Shown here: in pieces, positions 1 through 11,159 of the stretch | Numbering within the stretch: the first letter of the stretch is position 1 | Layout: the number at the start of each line of letters is the position of its first letter | Source of the DNA: Psychrosphaera sp. | GTDB lineage: Bacteria > Pseudomonadota > Gammaproteobacteria > Enterobacterales > Alteromonadaceae | Direction: 5' to 3' | DNA: 64,000 nt | Assembly (NCBI GenBank): GCA_028098005.1 | Contig: JAOHFM010000001.1 | Coordinates: 1 to 64,000, forward strand | Notes under the pieces: generated by a model | What the model was told of the DNA's origin: nothing | The model's database searches: none | The model's input: the letters and a program-made list of their open reading frames with translations, nothing else | Program-made: the position numbers and the translations under genes

Positions 1-46
1 AACTAACTTAGTCAGTTGCACTGCTTCGGACTAAGTTTTAAGGCGG

Positions 47-706
47 ATGATGAATAAAAATAGTAATAGTTTTCAATCCAAAAACAAGGGTGTAGGACTC
101 ATAGAGATCCTCATTGCATTGTTTGTCATATCTATTTCAACTTCTAATCAAGACGCTTATGTAAAGTCTCAAGCTACTATTATTAACGAAAGTTTAGCTG
201 ATAGAATTCGTATTAACAGACAATATCAAAATAGAGGCGACGACACTCTTCCTGCAATAGATGGTACTGACAATGCCTACACAACCCTCGATAATTATAA
301 TTTTAGAAACAATGGCGATTGCAGTAAAACTGAGTTCGAGTGTTTTTGTGAGAATGTCCCAGACAATATAGTCAATTGTCGCGATGAGGGTGGCGCTGAT
401 GCGCAACTTTGCACACCAGCTCAATCTGCAGTATTTGACGCGTATGAGGTGAGTTGCATGGCCGCTGCTGTAATGGACGATATGGAGGTCGGTACGGTAG
501 CATTAAATGCAATACCGGCAGCAAATGGAGATGTTGTTCCACCTAATACTACGTTAACCGTTTATGTTGCATGGCCAGCAACTATCTGGAAAAAACTTGA
601 TAAAGCGGCTAATGAAAAATGCGCAGACATTCTAGCGGCACAGCTAATCGAAGGTGACTTTGAATGTGTTTATATGGATGTCGTCCTTGGAGATCTTTTT
701 TTATGA
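47..706 (+). CDS. pilV: PilV-like type IV pilus minor pilin
   Basis: A minor (pseudo)pilin that would be processed by prepilin peptidase and help prime type IV pilus assembly at the inner membrane. The N-terminus has a short basic leader followed by a class III cleavage motif, GVGLIEILIALFVIS, with the conserved Glu five residues after the cleaved Gly. Downstream, the stretch ending in SLADRIRINR matches the PilV block that follows the N-terminal helix. Compared with remembered PilV proteins, about 14 residues of the helix (the usual GLLGxAxLQ segment) are missing between ISIS and TSNQDAY. The ATG has an AAGG-type ribosome-binding site just upstream; the adjacent second ATG is an equally good start. 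The stop overlaps the pilW start as ATGA, so the two are translationally coupled. Family assignment rests on the leader, the PilV block and the pilW neighbour. Confidence 0.72.
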   Translation: MMNKNSNSFQSKNKGVGLIEILIALFVISISTSNQDAYVKSQATIINESLADRIRINRQYQNRGDDTLPAIDGTDNAYTTLDNYNFRNNGDCSKTEFECFCENVPDNIVNCRDEGGADAQLCTPAQSAVFDAYEVSCMAAAVMDDMEVGTVALNAIPAANGDVVPPNTTLTVYVAWPATIWKKLDKAANEKCADILAAQLIEGDFECVYMDVVLGDLFL

Positions 707-1413
707 GGCTAACTTTAAGGTCTAAGACTAAAACCCAATCCGGTTTTACGCTCGTCGAGCTGCTTGTTTCTCTTACTATTGGCTTGATCATAACGTCTGC
801 TTTAGTTCGTATGTATCAAAGCAACAACAACCTTCTTCGTTATAACTATGCACTGTCAAATATTCAGCAAGATGGTAGGTATATCATTTCAACGTTAAGA
901 GCCAGCCTAATGGAAGTTGGACGTTACAATGACGTTTCCCAAAATTTAGACCAAAGCGTAGATATTGAAATAGAAAAAAGCTTTATTAAAGATAACCCTG
1001 TGGTGATAGAAGGTGATTATGCGGTAGATGTAACTGTTTTTTCTAAAAACGGTGCCGCTGCTGGGCCAGATACACTTGTGGTTAATTTGATGTCGGAAGA
1101 TAGCTGTACCGGTTCTAATTTTGACTTTATAGAAGGGCAAGAGTTTCATGCCGTTAATGAATACTATTTAGACGGAAACACCTTAAAATGCAGAGGCCAT
1201 GATGGTAGATACTTACGTGGCGAAAAAGCCAATGGTTCTTCTAATCAGCCTATTTCGTTATTAGACAACGTCTATGACTTTCAAGTTTTATATGGTGTAA
1301 GTACGCCTATCGGTGGTATAGAAACTGGCGCAGTAACTTCTTGGGTTACGGCAGACCGAGTGGCCGCCTTTGATCGTGCTGACGGTAGTTCAGGCGTTGT
1401 TGCAATCCAGTAA
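703..1413 (+). pseudogene. pilW: PilW-like type IV pilus minor pilin, 3' truncated
   Basis: Minor pilin PilW, N-terminal part. The prepilin motif SGFTLVELLVSLTIGLIITS is typical, followed by the PilW-type segment NIQQDGRYIISTLRASL. The better start is the ATG at 703 (overlapping the pilV stop); the longer reading frame from 664 only adds residues before the leader peptide. Near the end, NVYDFQVLYGVST and SGVVAIQ match the PilW motifs that normally precede another 60-100 residues, but the frame stops at 1413. The antisense DNA there is the interior of lspA. The gene therefore appears cut at a junction near 1,400-1,412 rather than naturally short. pilX, pilY1 and pilE, the usual next genes, are not in the window. 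Confidence 0.7.
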
Positions 1414-1667
1414 ATAAGTAACGCGCTAATGCCAAAGGCAATCGCCGTAAAGAACCAGCGTTGCCAGCCATCTTGATTACTCAAGAAGCTGAATGCGGCA
1501 CCATAATTTCTAACGTAAGTAATATCAAATATAGGTAAGATATTAATGTCGTAATACAGTGGTACGTTGGCTAAAATCCAAAACTTGCTGGCTTGATCTA
1601 AGATCACCACCAGCACACCAAGCGCAATAAACCATAATCCGTTGGCATTTAAATCCTTAAACGACAT
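1281..1667 (-). pseudogene. lspA: Lipoprotein signal peptidase, 3' truncated
   Basis: Signal peptidase II cleaves the signal peptide of diacylglyceryl-prolipoproteins in the inner membrane. Residues 1-87 match LspA well: the first membrane segment with the LDQASKFW motif, then the VRNYGAAFSFL block. After about residue 87 the frame reads antisense pilW sequence, and similarity ends. The conserved regions that carry both catalytic aspartates (the GNxIDR and FNxAD motifs) are absent, so this product could not be active. LspA is normally about 160-170 residues. The ATG overlaps the ileS stop by one base (TAATG), the usual ileS-lspA coupling. Since lspA is normally essential in Gram-negative bacteria, either another copy exists or the truncation is an assembly artefact. 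Confidence 0.85.
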
Positions 1668-4504
1668 TACGCAAACTTCCTTGCTTCACCAGCGCCTTCT
1701 ACGTTTTCAATACAGCGACCACACAAGTCTTTATGTTCTTCAATTTGGCCTACTGATTCAACGTGGTGCCAACAACGCTCACATTTTTCAGCTGAACTTG
1801 CAGCAACGCTAACAAATAAACCATCTACTTCTGAGTCAAAGGCATCGCCTGTTTTTTCTGCCAGCGGCGCGATAGAAACTGTTGAAGTAATTAGAACAAA
1901 CCTAAGCTCGTCTTCTAACGTAAGTAATACATCTTTGATTTCATCACTAACATACAGTGTTACGTCAGCTGCTAGCGAAGCGCCCACTAACTTATCTTTT
2001 TTAGCAATTTCTAACGCACGGTTTACTTGCTCTTTAACCGCTAATACTTGCGACCAGTAGTCATCACCTAATTCGCCATCAGAAGCAAATTTCTCAATTC
2101 CTTCGTACCAAACACCAGTGAATACAAACTCTTCGCGTTCACCTGGAAGCTCTTGCCAAATTTCCTGTGCAGTAAATGATAATACCGGAGCCATCCAGCG
2201 AGTCATTGCCTCTGCAATGTAGTAAAGCGCTGTTTGACATGAACGACGAGCCGTTGAATCAGCTTTCGCCGTGTATTGACGGTCTTTAATTACGTCTAAG
2301 TAGAAACTTCCTAAGTCTACTGAACAGAAGTTCATTAGCTTTTGCATTACGTTATGGAATTGGTACTTGTCATAAGCCGTTACGATTTCGTTTTGTAAAC
2401 GAGCCGCTTTGCTTACAATCCAGCGATCAAGTGCCACCATGTCTTGTTCAGCAACTAAATCCGTTTCTGGGTTAAAGCCATTTAAGTTAGCTAGTAGGAA
2501 ACGAGACGTGTTACGAATACGACGATAAGTATCAGCAGAACGTTTAAAGATTTCTTTATCAACGGTCATTTCGCCAGTGTAGTCAGTTGATGCTACCCAT
2601 AAACGAAGAATGTCGGCACCGTAAACACCTGTGATTTCTTTAGGTGCAATGATGTTACCTAATGATTTAGACATCTTATGGCCGTTTTTATCAACGGTAA
2701 AACCATGTGTTAGTACTTGATTATATGGCGCTTTGCCATTCATCGCTGTGCCAGTCATTAACGACGACATAAACCAACCACGGTGTTGATCAGAACCTTC
2801 CAAGTATAAATCAGGGGCTTTATCAAACTCTTCACGAGCATCAACAACAAAGTGATGAGTTACGCCTGAGTCAAACCAAACATCTAAAGTATCTTCTACT
2901 TTGCGGTATTGGCTTGCTTCATCGCCAAGTAATTCAGCTGAGTCAAGATCCCACCACGCCTGAATACCCTCTTTTTCAACACGTTGAGCCACTTGCTCCA
3001 TTAGCGCGATGCTATTTGGGTGCAACTCATCTGTTTCATTATGAATAAATAGAGTAATTGGCACGCCCCAAGTACGTTGACGTGAAATACACCAATCAGG
3101 GCGACCTTCAACCATACCTTTAATGCGGCCTTCACCCCATTCTGGTAACCATTCTACATTTTTAATTTGTTCGATAGATTGCTGACGAAGACCCGCTTTA
3201 TCCATGCTGATGAACCATTGCGGCGTTGCACGGAAAATGATTGGTGTTTTATGTCTCCAGCAATGCGGGTAGCTGTGTTCAAAGGCTACGTGCTTAAGTA
3301 ACTTGCCTTTTTCTTGAAGTAGAGCAACCACGTTGTCGTTTGCTTTAAATACGTGCTGACCTTCAAAAAACTCGGTACCCGGCACATAAACACCATTTGG
3401 TCCAACTGGGTTTGCTACTTCAATGTTGTACTGTAAACCAACGGTGAAATCTTCTTGACCATGTCCAGGCGCAGTATGTACACAACCTGTACCAGCGTCA
3501 GTGGTTACATGATCCCCTAAAATCATTGGGATTGAGAAGTCATAGAATGGGTGATTTGCTTTTACTAGCTCTAAGTCAGCCCCTTTACAGTGCCCTAAAA
3601 CCTTAAATTCAGTAATGCCAAAACGAGTCATACAATCGGCAACTAGGTCCGTTGCAAGCACTAATCTAAACGGCTTATCAAAACCTTCAGCAGATTCAAC
3701 TTGAACTAAAGAATACTCAACGTCTGCACCTAAAGAGATGGCACGGTTAGCAGGAAGAGTCCAAGGAGTTGTTGTCCAAATTACAAAAGAAACATCACCC
3801 TCGCCTTTTCCAGCGTCTAGTTCTGAAAACTTACCGGCAACAGCATCGCTGTCTACCGCAGTAAACATAACATCAATAGCAGGAGATACTTTGTCTTGGT
3901 ATTCAACTTCTGCTTCAGCAAGTGCTGAACCACAATCTGTACACCAATGAACAGGCTTGGCACCTTTTTGTAAATGATCGTTATCAATGATTTTGCTTAA
4001 CGCACGAATGATATTAGCTTCAGAACTGAAATCCATTGTTTTGTATGGGTTGTTCCAATCGCCTAAAACACCTAAACGAACAAAACTAGCTAGCTGGCCA
4101 TCAATTTGTTTTTGTGCATATTCACGACATTTTTGACGGAATGTAGCTGCGTCAACCTTCTTACCAGGCTTGCCAACTTTTTTCTCAACCATTAGCTCAA
4201 TTGGAAGACCGTGACAGTCCCAACCAGGTACGTACGGCGAGTTAAAATCAGATAACGTTTTAGACTTTACGATAATGTCTTTTAAAATTTTGTTAACCGA
4301 GTGACCTAAGTGAATATCACCGTTTGCATAAGGAGGGCCGTCATGCAAAATGAAGCTCTTTTTACCTTTTTTTGCTGCACGAATTTGACCGTACAAATCT
4401 TTGTTGGTCCATTCGTCTAACATTTTTGGCTCACGTTGTGCCAAGTTACCACGCATAGGGAACGCAGTTTCAGGTAGATTAAGAGTATGTTTATAATCAC
4501 TCAT
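1667..4504 (-). CDS. ileS: Isoleucyl-tRNA synthetase
   Basis: Charges tRNA-Ile with isoleucine in the cytoplasm and edits mischarged valine. The 945-residue length is that of bacterial type-1 IleRS. The class I signature HLGH sits at residues 65-68 inside [17 protein letters not shown] is at 610-614, and the C-terminal zinc-binding tail contains CERCWHH and CGRC. The editing (CP1) domain lies between, including a [11 protein letters not shown] motif. It lies two bases after ribF and overlaps lspA by one base, forming the common ribF-ileS-lspA operon. No unusual feature was seen inside the gene. Confidence 0.98.
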   Translation of the reverse strand: MSDYKHTLNLPETAFPMRGNLAQREPKMLDEWTNKDLYGQIRAAKKGKKSFILHDGPPYANGDIHLGHSVNKILKDIIVKSKTLSDFNSPYVPGWDCHGLPIELMVEKKVGKPGKKVDAATFRQKCREYAQKQIDGQLASFVRLGVLGDWNNPYKTMDFSSEANIIRALSKIIDNDHLQKGAKPVHWCTDCGSALAEAEVEYQDKVSPAIDVMFTAVDSDAVAGKFSELDAGKGEGDVSFVIWTTTPWTLPANRAISLGADVEYSLVQVESAEGFDKPFRLVLATDLVADCMTRFGITEFKVLGHCKGADLELVKANHPFYDFSIPMILGDHVTTDAGTGCVHTAPGHGQEDFTVGLQYNIEVANPVGPNGVYVPGTEFFEGQHVFKANDNVVALLQEKGKLLKHVAFEHSYPHCWRHKTPIIFRATPQWFISMDKAGLRQQSIEQIKNVEWLPEWGEGRIKGMVEGRPDWCISRQRTWGVPITLFIHNETDELHPNSIALMEQVAQRVEKEGIQAWWDLDSAELLGDEASQYRKVEDTLDVWFDSGVTHHFVVDAREEFDKAPDLYLEGSDQHRGWFMSSLMTGTAMNGKAPYNQVLTHGFTVDKNGHKMSKSLGNIIAPKEITGVYGADILRLWVASTDYTGEMTVDKEIFKRSADTYRRIRNTSRFLLANLNGFNPETDLVAEQDMVALDRWIVSKAARLQNEIVTAYDKYQFHNVMQKLMNFCSVDLGSFYLDVIKDRQYTAKADSTARRSCQTALYYIAEAMTRWMAPVLSFTAQEIWQELPGEREEFVFTGVWYEGIEKFASDGELGDDYWSQVLAVKEQVNRALEIAKKDKLVGASLAADVTLYVSDEIKDVLLTLEDELRFVLITSTVSIAPLAEKTGDAFDSEVDGLFVSVAASSAEKCERCWHHVESVGQIEEHKDLCGRCIENVEGAGEARKFA

Positions 4505-4506
4505 GG

Positions 4507-5442
4507 TTATTTGATTCCATATTGACTTAGTTTGGATTTAGCCGTTGCTACATCCAGTTTAATTTGAGAAATGAGTTGTTCTATCGACTCGAACTTTTGT
4601 TCGTCTCTGATCTTATCCAGAGGTTTTATCGATAACCTTTGCCCATACACTTGTTGGTCAAAGTTAAATATATTTACTTCTAATACCGGTTTTACACCAT
4701 TTAAAGTTGGCTTATTACCAATATTTGCAACTCCAAAAAAGGTTTCATTGTTTAATTCAACTTCAACAACAAACACACCTTTAATAGGTAATACTTTTCT
4801 TTTTACAGCAATATTTGCTGTTGGAAAGCCAAATTTACGCCCGTTCTTCTGACCGTGAATAACACGGCCTTGCATAACAAATGGTTCACCAAGTAGATCT
4901 TCCGCTGCTTTAAAGTCAGCATCTTGTAAATACTTTCGGATTGCCGTGCTGCTGGCTCTCTGATCTGAATAATTAAACGTTTTTGTATCTTCAACACTAA
5001 AACCACAAAGTTCAGATTCTTTTTGCAATAATGCAAAGTCACCAGTTCGTTTAACACCAAACTTAAAGTCATCGCCAACAATTAAGTGTTTCACACCTAA
5101 TTTATCTACTAACAAAGATTCTATAAACTCGTCTGCTGCCAATCCGGCAAACTCTTTGTTAAAACGAACACATATCAGACGGTCAATACCCAGCTTTTCT
5201 AACTTTTTAAACTTATCTCTGAAGGTCAGCACTCGCGCAGCGGCTTTATCGCCTAAAAACACTTCCTGCGGTTGAGGTTCAAAAATCATCACCGCAGAAG
5301 GTACATCATGCTTTTTAGATTCAGTTTTTAGCTTTTCTAACACATGCTGATGACCCATGTGCACGCCGTCAAAATTACCAATTGTTAGCACACAACCTTT
5401 GTGCTTATCAGATAAATTGACTAAACCTCGAACTAACTCCAT
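4507..5442 (-). CDS. ribF: Bifunctional riboflavin kinase / FAD synthetase
   Basis: Makes FMN from riboflavin and then FAD in the cytoplasm. The N-terminal nucleotidyltransferase domain shows [13 protein letters not shown] near residues 20-32, the HxGH-like adenylyltransferase motif. The C-terminal kinase domain shows [11 protein letters not shown] and, further on, [10 protein letters not shown] and [10 protein letters not shown]. Length (311 residues) is normal for RibF. The gene precedes ileS with two bases between them, so the two are almost certainly cotranscribed. Confidence 0.97.
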   Translation of the reverse strand: MELVRGLVNLSDKHKGCVLTIGNFDGVHMGHQHVLEKLKTESKKHDVPSAVMIFEPQPQEVFLGDKAAARVLTFRDKFKKLEKLGIDRLICVRFNKEFAGLAADEFIESLLVDKLGVKHLIVGDDFKFGVKRTGDFALLQKESELCGFSVEDTKTFNYSDQRASSTAIRKYLQDADFKAAEDLLGEPFVMQGRVIHGQKNGRKFGFPTANIAVKRKVLPIKGVFVVEVELNNETFFGVANIGNKPTLNGVKPVLEVNIFNFDQQVYGQRLSIKPLDKIRDEQKFESIEQLISQIKLDVATAKSKLSQYGIK

Positions 5443-5556
5443 TTGACCTTCATAAACTATTAAAAAAAACCCAAGAATTATAACGGCAAAGCTAGGCTAA
5501 TTACTACCCAGAGCGTTCGATAAAGCAACAATTATGTAATATAAATTGAGATTAAA

Positions 5557-7107
5557 TTAAGCGCCTTGTCTAAAATGCCGTTTGCGTGTGCCAAATAGAA
5601 TTAAACTGATAAAATAAACCACTACTGCAACGCCAATTAACGAAAAGAGCATAACTGACTCTTGCCAAAATGACTCAGTAGCGAACCAATTAGAGCGCTT
5701 AATATATTCAAGGGCTATAACCATAAAACCGGTTGCACCCACCAAACGAATAATCCAACTTAGTGTGGCCTTAGAAAGCCTATACACACCCTGTTGATGT
5801 AATCCCCAGTACAACATACCGGCATTTAACGTTGCAGACATAGCGGTCGCTATCGCTAAACCGACAAAACCGTAAAAAGGCGCTAACATGAAATTAAAGA
5901 CAATATTAGACAACATCGCAATGATACCTAAACGGACCGGGGTTTTTGTATCTTGTCTGGCAAAATAACCAGGTGCTAACACTTTAACGGTCATATAACT
6001 CACTAGCCCTGACGCATAACCAACTAAAGCAAAATAAACTTGTTGTCCATCTGTTGCTGTGAATTCACCATGAGTGTACAAAATTTTAATAATTAGCGGG
6101 CCTAATACAATGAGCCCAGCAAGCGCCGGAAACGCCATTAACAACACCATTTTTAAAGCCCAATCCATGGTTTCTTGAAACTTTGCAGGGTTATTAGTGC
6201 TGTGCAATTTAGATAGGCTAGGCAGAATTACAGTGGCAATACCAATTCCAAATAGGCCTAAAGGAAATTCTATTAACCGGTCTGCGTAATACAACCAACT
6301 AATAGAGCCTGTCATTAAAAAAGAAGCGATAACGGTATCCACTAATGCATTTAATTGATGAACCGATACACCCAGTATCGCCGGTAACATAAGAAGACGG
6401 ATGCGCTTAACATGTTCATCATTCCATCCCCATTTCGGTCTGACTAATAAACCCGCCTTCGCCAAAAACGGCCACTGGAAAAAAAACTGAACCAAGCCGC
6501 CAACAAACACGCCGATGGCAAGTGCATAGGCTGTATCGCTAAAGGTGTCTTTGAATAAAATGGCACAAGCAATAATAGAAACATTTAGGAATACAGGTGT
6601 AAATGCTGCTACCGCAAATTTGTTATACACATTTAGAACGGCCCCTGACAGGGCAACAAATGTTATAAAGAAAAGATAAGGGAAAGTAATTTTTAATAAT
6701 GCAGACGCCATATCAAACTTTGCTGCGTCTTCTCCGCCTTGCCACCAGTCAATGAACCAACCGGTACCAAAGACCATCACTATAACTGGAGAGGCTACGA
6801 TGGCAAATGCCGTTAAGCCAAGAACAATGACTCCTAGCGTCCCAGAAACTTTAGCCACTAACTCTCGAACCGCATCATCCCCATGCTTTTCCTTTACTTC
6901 CGACAATACGGGCACAAAAGCTTGTGCAAATGCGCCTTCAGCAAATAAGCGTCTTAAAAAGTTTGGTATACGGTTGGCAAACAAATAAACATCGGCGTTT
7001 ACACCGGCACCAACAAAAGTTGCAATGACAACGTCCCTGACTAAACCTAACACCCTTGATATGAGAGTCATGAACGAAACGATCAGACTCGACTTTAATA
7101 ACGCCAA
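5557..7107 (-). CDS. murJ: Lipid II flippase MurJ
   Basis: Polytopic inner-membrane protein of the MVF/MOP superfamily that flips lipid II for peptidoglycan synthesis. The sequence shows about 14 hydrophobic segments and the MurJ N-terminal blocks TLISRVLGLVRD and NFLRRLFAEGAFAQAFVPVL, including the conserved central-cavity arginines. The longest frame starts at 7140, but an AAAGGA site lies six bases before a TTG at 7107, and starting there gives LALLKSSLIVSF, which aligns with the usual MurJ start, and 516 residues (E. coli MurJ has 511). I prefer the TTG. The gene is divergent from rpsT, an arrangement common in gammaproteobacteria. Confidence 0.93.
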   Translation of the reverse strand: MALLKSSLIVSFMTLISRVLGLVRDVVIATFVGAGVNADVYLFANRIPNFLRRLFAEGAFAQAFVPVLSEVKEKHGDDAVRELVAKVSGTLGVIVLGLTAFAIVASPVIVMVFGTGWFIDWWQGGEDAAKFDMASALLKITFPYLFFITFVALSGAVLNVYNKFAVAAFTPVFLNVSIIACAILFKDTFSDTAYALAIGVFVGGLVQFFFQWPFLAKAGLLVRPKWGWNDEHVKRIRLLMLPAILGVSVHQLNALVDTVIASFLMTGSISWLYYADRLIEFPLGLFGIGIATVILPSLSKLHSTNNPAKFQETMDWALKMVLLMAFPALAGLIVLGPLIIKILYTHGEFTATDGQQVYFALVGYASGLVSYMTVKVLAPGYFARQDTKTPVRLGIIAMLSNIVFNFMLAPFYGFVGLAIATAMSATLNAGMLYWGLHQQGVYRLSKATLSWIIRLVGATGFMVIALEYIKRSNWFATESFWQESVMLFSLIGVAVVVYFISLILFGTRKRHFRQGA

Positions 7108-7196
7108 AATATTTCCTTTAACCACCGCAGAATAAAACACGCATAGCTTGCCAGACTTTTAATCATTTATAAATTAGCTTTTCCATTTAAAATGAT

Positions 7197-7225
7197 TTGA
7201 CAAAAGCGTCACAAAAAGGCAAACT
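7197..7225 (+). promoter_or_regulatory. Possible rpsT promoter
   Basis: A perfect TTGACA lies at 7197-7202 in the murJ-rpsT divergent gap. Seventeen bases downstream the hexamer CAAACT is only a weak -10 match, followed by a GC-rich stretch (CTCCTCGGCC) reminiscent of the discriminators of stringently controlled ribosomal promoters. The -35 match and position support a promoter; the -10 is uncertain. Confidence 0.35.
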
Positions 7226-7276
7226 CCTCGGCCTTAAAAAACCGGTTATTTGAATTAAAAAGTTTAGGAGTCAGCC

Positions 7277-7537
7277 TTGGCTAACATTAAGTCTGCTAAG
7301 AAACGCGTTATAACTTCTGAGAAGGCTCGTCGTCACAATGCAAGCCGTCGCTCTATGATGCGTACTTTCATGAAAAAAGTTGTAACAGCTATCGAAGCTG
7401 GTCAAAAAGAAACTGCACAAGAAGCATTCACTGCACTTGTACCAGTTCTTGACCGTTATGCAACTAAAGGTCTAATTCACAAAAATAAAGCAGCACGTCA
7501 TAAGAGTCGTTTAAACGCTCAAATTAACGCGCTATAA
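7277..7537 (+). CDS. rpsT: 30S ribosomal protein S20
   Basis: Primary 16S rRNA-binding protein of the small subunit. The 86-residue, Lys/Arg/Ala-rich sequence begins [20 protein letters not shown], the S20 signature. The start codon is TTG, with an AGGAG site six bases upstream and no in-frame ATG that would preserve the conserved N-terminus. E. coli rpsT also starts with UUG, where the weak start takes part in S20 autoregulation, so the same mode of control is plausible here. A strong terminator follows directly. Confidence 0.98.
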   Translation: MANIKSAKKRVITSEKARRHNASRRSMMRTFMKKVVTAIEAGQKETAQEAFTALVPVLDRYATKGLIHKNKAARHKSRLNAQINAL

Positions 7538-7559
7538 TTTTTGTAATTATACTTTTTAA

Positions 7560-7585
7560 AAAACCGGACTTGTTCCGGTTTTTTT
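7560..7585 (+). terminator. Intrinsic terminator of rpsT
   Basis: An AAACCGGA / TCCGGTTT stem with a short loop, followed by a run of seven T residues, 22 bases after the rpsT stop. Confidence 0.9.
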
Positions 7586-7648
7586 ATATCTAAAATTTAC
7601 CTTCGCTCTATCAGCTTAGTGCTATTCCCTTTAGTACTGCTTCTGTCT

Positions 7649-8038
7649 TTAGTAAACCGCTAAAATATTTAATAACGCTGTGGCCAACATCATCAAGTAA
7701 GTTAAGATACCACCAATGGTTCGAGCAATTGACGTCCCAGCGCTTTTACCTAATCCCATTGCATGAAATAAGCGACCAATCAGTAACGCTGTACCTAAAA
7801 TATTGAGTACCCAAACCTCCGCCTTGTTAAGCTCAAGAAAGGCTAATAACAATAAAGCCAATGGTACATACTCAGCAAAGTTAGCGTGTACTCTAATGGC
7901 ACGATGAAGAGTATTTGATTCACCATGACCAATACCAACTTTGTGTACTAATCGCAGTTTTATAATACGAAACGACAGCGCCACATAAAAAACAGCTAAC
8001 ATGCCGGCATAAAATGCAGTGTATTTTATTATCATCAT
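7649..8038 (-). CDS. MAPEG-family membrane protein (YecN-like)
   Basis: A small inner-membrane protein of 129 residues with about four hydrophobic segments. The block HRAIRVHANFAEYVPLAL is the MAPEG-family signature (membrane proteins related to microsomal glutathione transferases and E. coli YecN), and GRLFHAMG also fits. Substrate and activity of the bacterial members are largely unknown. It stands alone between rpsT (convergent) and adk (same strand, separate terminator). The two adjacent methionines make either ATG at 8038 or 8035 possible. The family call is secure; a precise function is not. Confidence 0.85.
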   Translation of the reverse strand: MMIIKYTAFYAGMLAVFYVALSFRIIKLRLVHKVGIGHGESNTLHRAIRVHANFAEYVPLALLLLAFLELNKAEVWVLNILGTALLIGRLFHAMGLGKSAGTSIARTIGGILTYLMMLATALLNILAVY

Positions 8039-8161
8039 TCTTCCCTTTTTTATTATTTATATTTGTTAGAATATTTATAGTGAATACTTTAATGCTATTG
8101 AATACTGAAGTTATCAAAAAATAGAATTTTTTTTATAATAAACCTACCAGTTTTTCTTCTA

Positions 8162-8190
8162 AAACAAAAAAACGCCACATATGCGGCGTT
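8162..8190 (-). terminator. Intrinsic terminator of adk
   Basis: The near-perfect palindrome AACGCCACATATGCGGCGTT at 8171-8190 lies 24 bases after the adk stop and is followed on the - strand by TTTTTGTTTT. Confidence 0.9.
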
Positions 8191-8214
8191 TTTCTTAGTA
8201 ATTAGCGTTAAGTT

Positions 8215-8925
<711 letters not shown>

Positions 8926-9002
8926 CTATGATAACAAGCCGCTAGAGTAAGGATTCATTAACAGAATTGTTAATTTAACTTTGCATGACCAATTTTTAGG
9001 CA

Positions 9003-9033
9003 TAAAAAAGGGCAAGCTATTGCTCACCCTTTG
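9003..9033 (-). terminator. Intrinsic terminator of htpG
   Basis: A hairpin with AAAGGG/CCCTTT outer arms and an imperfect inner stem lies 59 bases after the htpG stop, with a T run on the - strand. Confidence 0.8.
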
Positions 9034-9091
9034 GTTTTAGCTATTTTAATTAAAAAATTAATCTAGCTCTTAGTGTCGTTTAACTATTTTT

Positions 9092-11020
9092 TTACTTAGT
9101 TAATGACATCATTAGTGTGTTCAAACGTTTAACAAACGCACCAGGATCTTTAATCGTGCCACGTTCAGCTAGAGTTGCTTGGTCTAACAAGACTTCTACC
9201 CATTGCTTATATTGCGCTTCGTCTTGAACTTGGTCTACGTGCTTAACTAACTCATGTTCCATGTTCAATTCAAATACCGGTTTCACGTCTGGTACTTCTT
9301 GACCCATTTGTTTCATTAGGTCAATCATTTGCGGGCTCATATCACTGTTGCCCGTAACAATGCATGCTGGCGAATCTGTTAAACGGTGAGATACTTTCAC
9401 CTCTTTAACTTTTCCGTCCAGCGCAGTTTGGAAACGCTCAATGCTTGAAGCAAACTCTTTATCGGCTTCTTCTTGTGCTTTTTTAGACTCTTCGTCTTCT
9501 AAGTCACCTAAATCTAAATCACCGCGAGTTACCGATACAAGCTGTTTACCGTCGAACTCTGTTAAGTGTGACATTAACCATTCGTCAATACGGTCAACCA
9601 TCAATACAACTTCAATGCCTTTCTTGCGGAAGATCTCTAAAGCTGGGTTGTTTGCCGCGGCTTCAAAAGAGTCAGCTACCAAGTAATAAATCTTATCTTG
9701 GCCTTCCTTCATGCGTTCAACATAGTCAGGGAACGACACAGACTGCGTTGCGTCATCATTATGTGTTGATGTGAACCTTAATAACTTAGCAATGGCTTCT
9801 TTGTTAGAAAAGTCTTCAGCTGGACCTTCTTTTAATACTTGGCCAAACTCATTCCAGAATACTTGATAATCTTCTTTCTTGTTTTTGCCCATACGATCAA
9901 GCATCTTAAGAACACGTGATGTACATGCTTTGCGTAATGCTTGAGTTACCTTGTTATCTTGTAAAATTTCACGAGATACATTCAGTGGTAAGTCGTTTGA
10001 ATCAATTAAGCCTTTTACAAAACGTAGGTACGTTGGCATAAATTGTTCAGCGTCATCCATAATGAAAACACGCTGCACATAAAGTTTTAAGCCACGTTGC
10101 TTATCGCGATTCCACATGTCGAATGGTGCTTTTTTAGGAATATATAATAACGACGTATATTCACTGCTACCTTCAACTTTATTGTGCGCCCACGTTAATG
10201 GATCTTCAAAGTCGTGGCTGATGTGCTTGTAAAACTCTTGATAGTCTTTGTCTTCAAGTTCAGACTTATCTAAAGTCCAAAGCGCATCGGCTTTGTTAAT
10301 AACTTCCCACTCGCCTTCAGTTGCAGCAATTTTTTCGCCGTCTTCGCCTTCCGACTCTGGCGTGCCGTCCTTCCACATTTCTACTGGTGTAGAGATATGA
10401 TCAGAATATTTTTTGATTACTTGACGAAGCTTATAATCGTCAGCAAATTCTTTTTCATCTTCTTTCAAGAATAAAGTGATTTCGGTACCACGAGTCGACT
10501 TTTCAATTGTCTCAATTGTGTACTCGCCTTCGCCTTCACTTGTCCACTCAACACCGTTGTCTTTGCTATCGCCCGCTTTTCGAGAGCGCACAATAACTTT
10601 ATCAGCAACGATAAATGCAGAGTAAAAACCAACACCAAACTGGCCAATTAGCTGAGAGTCTTGTGCTTTGTCACCCGTTAAGTTTTTAAAGAAGTCTGCG
10701 GTTCCTGACTTGGCAATGGTACCTAAATGATTTGCCGCGTCTTCCGCGTCCATACCAATGCCGTTGTCATCAATGGTTACGGTATTTTTGTCGGCATCAA
10801 AGCTCACACGAACACGTAAGTTTGCGTCGTTTTCGTATAAGCTATTATTTGATAGTCCTTCAAAGCGTAACTTATCTGCGGCGTCCGCTGCGTTTGAAAT
10901 TAATTCACGTAAAAAGATCTCTTTGTTTGAGTACAAAGAATGGATCATAAGTTGTAGTAATTGTTTTACTTCGGTTTGAAAGCCGTGAGTTTGTTTACCT
11001 TGAGTGGCTGCTTCTGCCAT
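9092..11020 (-). CDS. htpG: Chaperone HtpG (Hsp90)
   Basis: ATP-dependent cytosolic chaperone. The N-terminal GHKL ATPase domain shows [23 protein letters not shown] and [12 protein letters not shown]; the middle domain has the conserved [11 protein letters not shown]. At 642 residues it is slightly longer than E. coli HtpG. The context recR-htpG-adk is conserved. I looked for, but did not find, a convincing heat-shock promoter in the 140 bases upstream. Confidence 0.98.
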   Translation of the reverse strand: MAEAATQGKQTHGFQTEVKQLLQLMIHSLYSNKEIFLRELISNAADAADKLRFEGLSNNSLYENDANLRVRVSFDADKNTVTIDDNGIGMDAEDAANHLGTIAKSGTADFFKNLTGDKAQDSQLIGQFGVGFYSAFIVADKVIVRSRKAGDSKDNGVEWTSEGEGEYTIETIEKSTRGTEITLFLKEDEKEFADDYKLRQVIKKYSDHISTPVEMWKDGTPESEGEDGEKIAATEGEWEVINKADALWTLDKSELEDKDYQEFYKHISHDFEDPLTWAHNKVEGSSEYTSLLYIPKKAPFDMWNRDKQRGLKLYVQRVFIMDDAEQFMPTYLRFVKGLIDSNDLPLNVSREILQDNKVTQALRKACTSRVLKMLDRMGKNKKEDYQVFWNEFGQVLKEGPAEDFSNKEAIAKLLRFTSTHNDDATQSVSFPDYVERMKEGQDKIYYLVADSFEAAANNPALEIFRKKGIEVVLMVDRIDEWLMSHLTEFDGKQLVSVTRGDLDLGDLEDEESKKAQEEADKEFASSIERFQTALDGKVKEVKVSHRLTDSPACIVTGNSDMSPQMIDLMKQMGQEVPDVKPVFELNMEHELVKHVDQVQDEAQYKQWVEVLLDQATLAERGTIKDPGAFVKRLNTLMMSLTK

Positions 11021-11159
11021 TGTCAGGGTCTCCTTTGATGATTTACGTTAATTATTTAATCGTTTGATGACAAGTAAATAAGTGTGCTTTTAACGCTTTT
11101 CAAGGGGAGAATTTTAATTCCGCAAAAAAAATGTGTGATTGCTTAAGAAAGAGCCACTT

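Noticed and set aside
1..46. Possible end of an upstream pilin gene (frame 2 reads ten codons to a TAA at 32-34)
   Set aside because: Ten codons are too short to assign. A fimT/gspH end would fit the position, but the sequence does not prove it.
1281..1400. A novel C-terminal domain of LspA
   Set aside because: The extra residues are antisense pilW sequence, not a domain.
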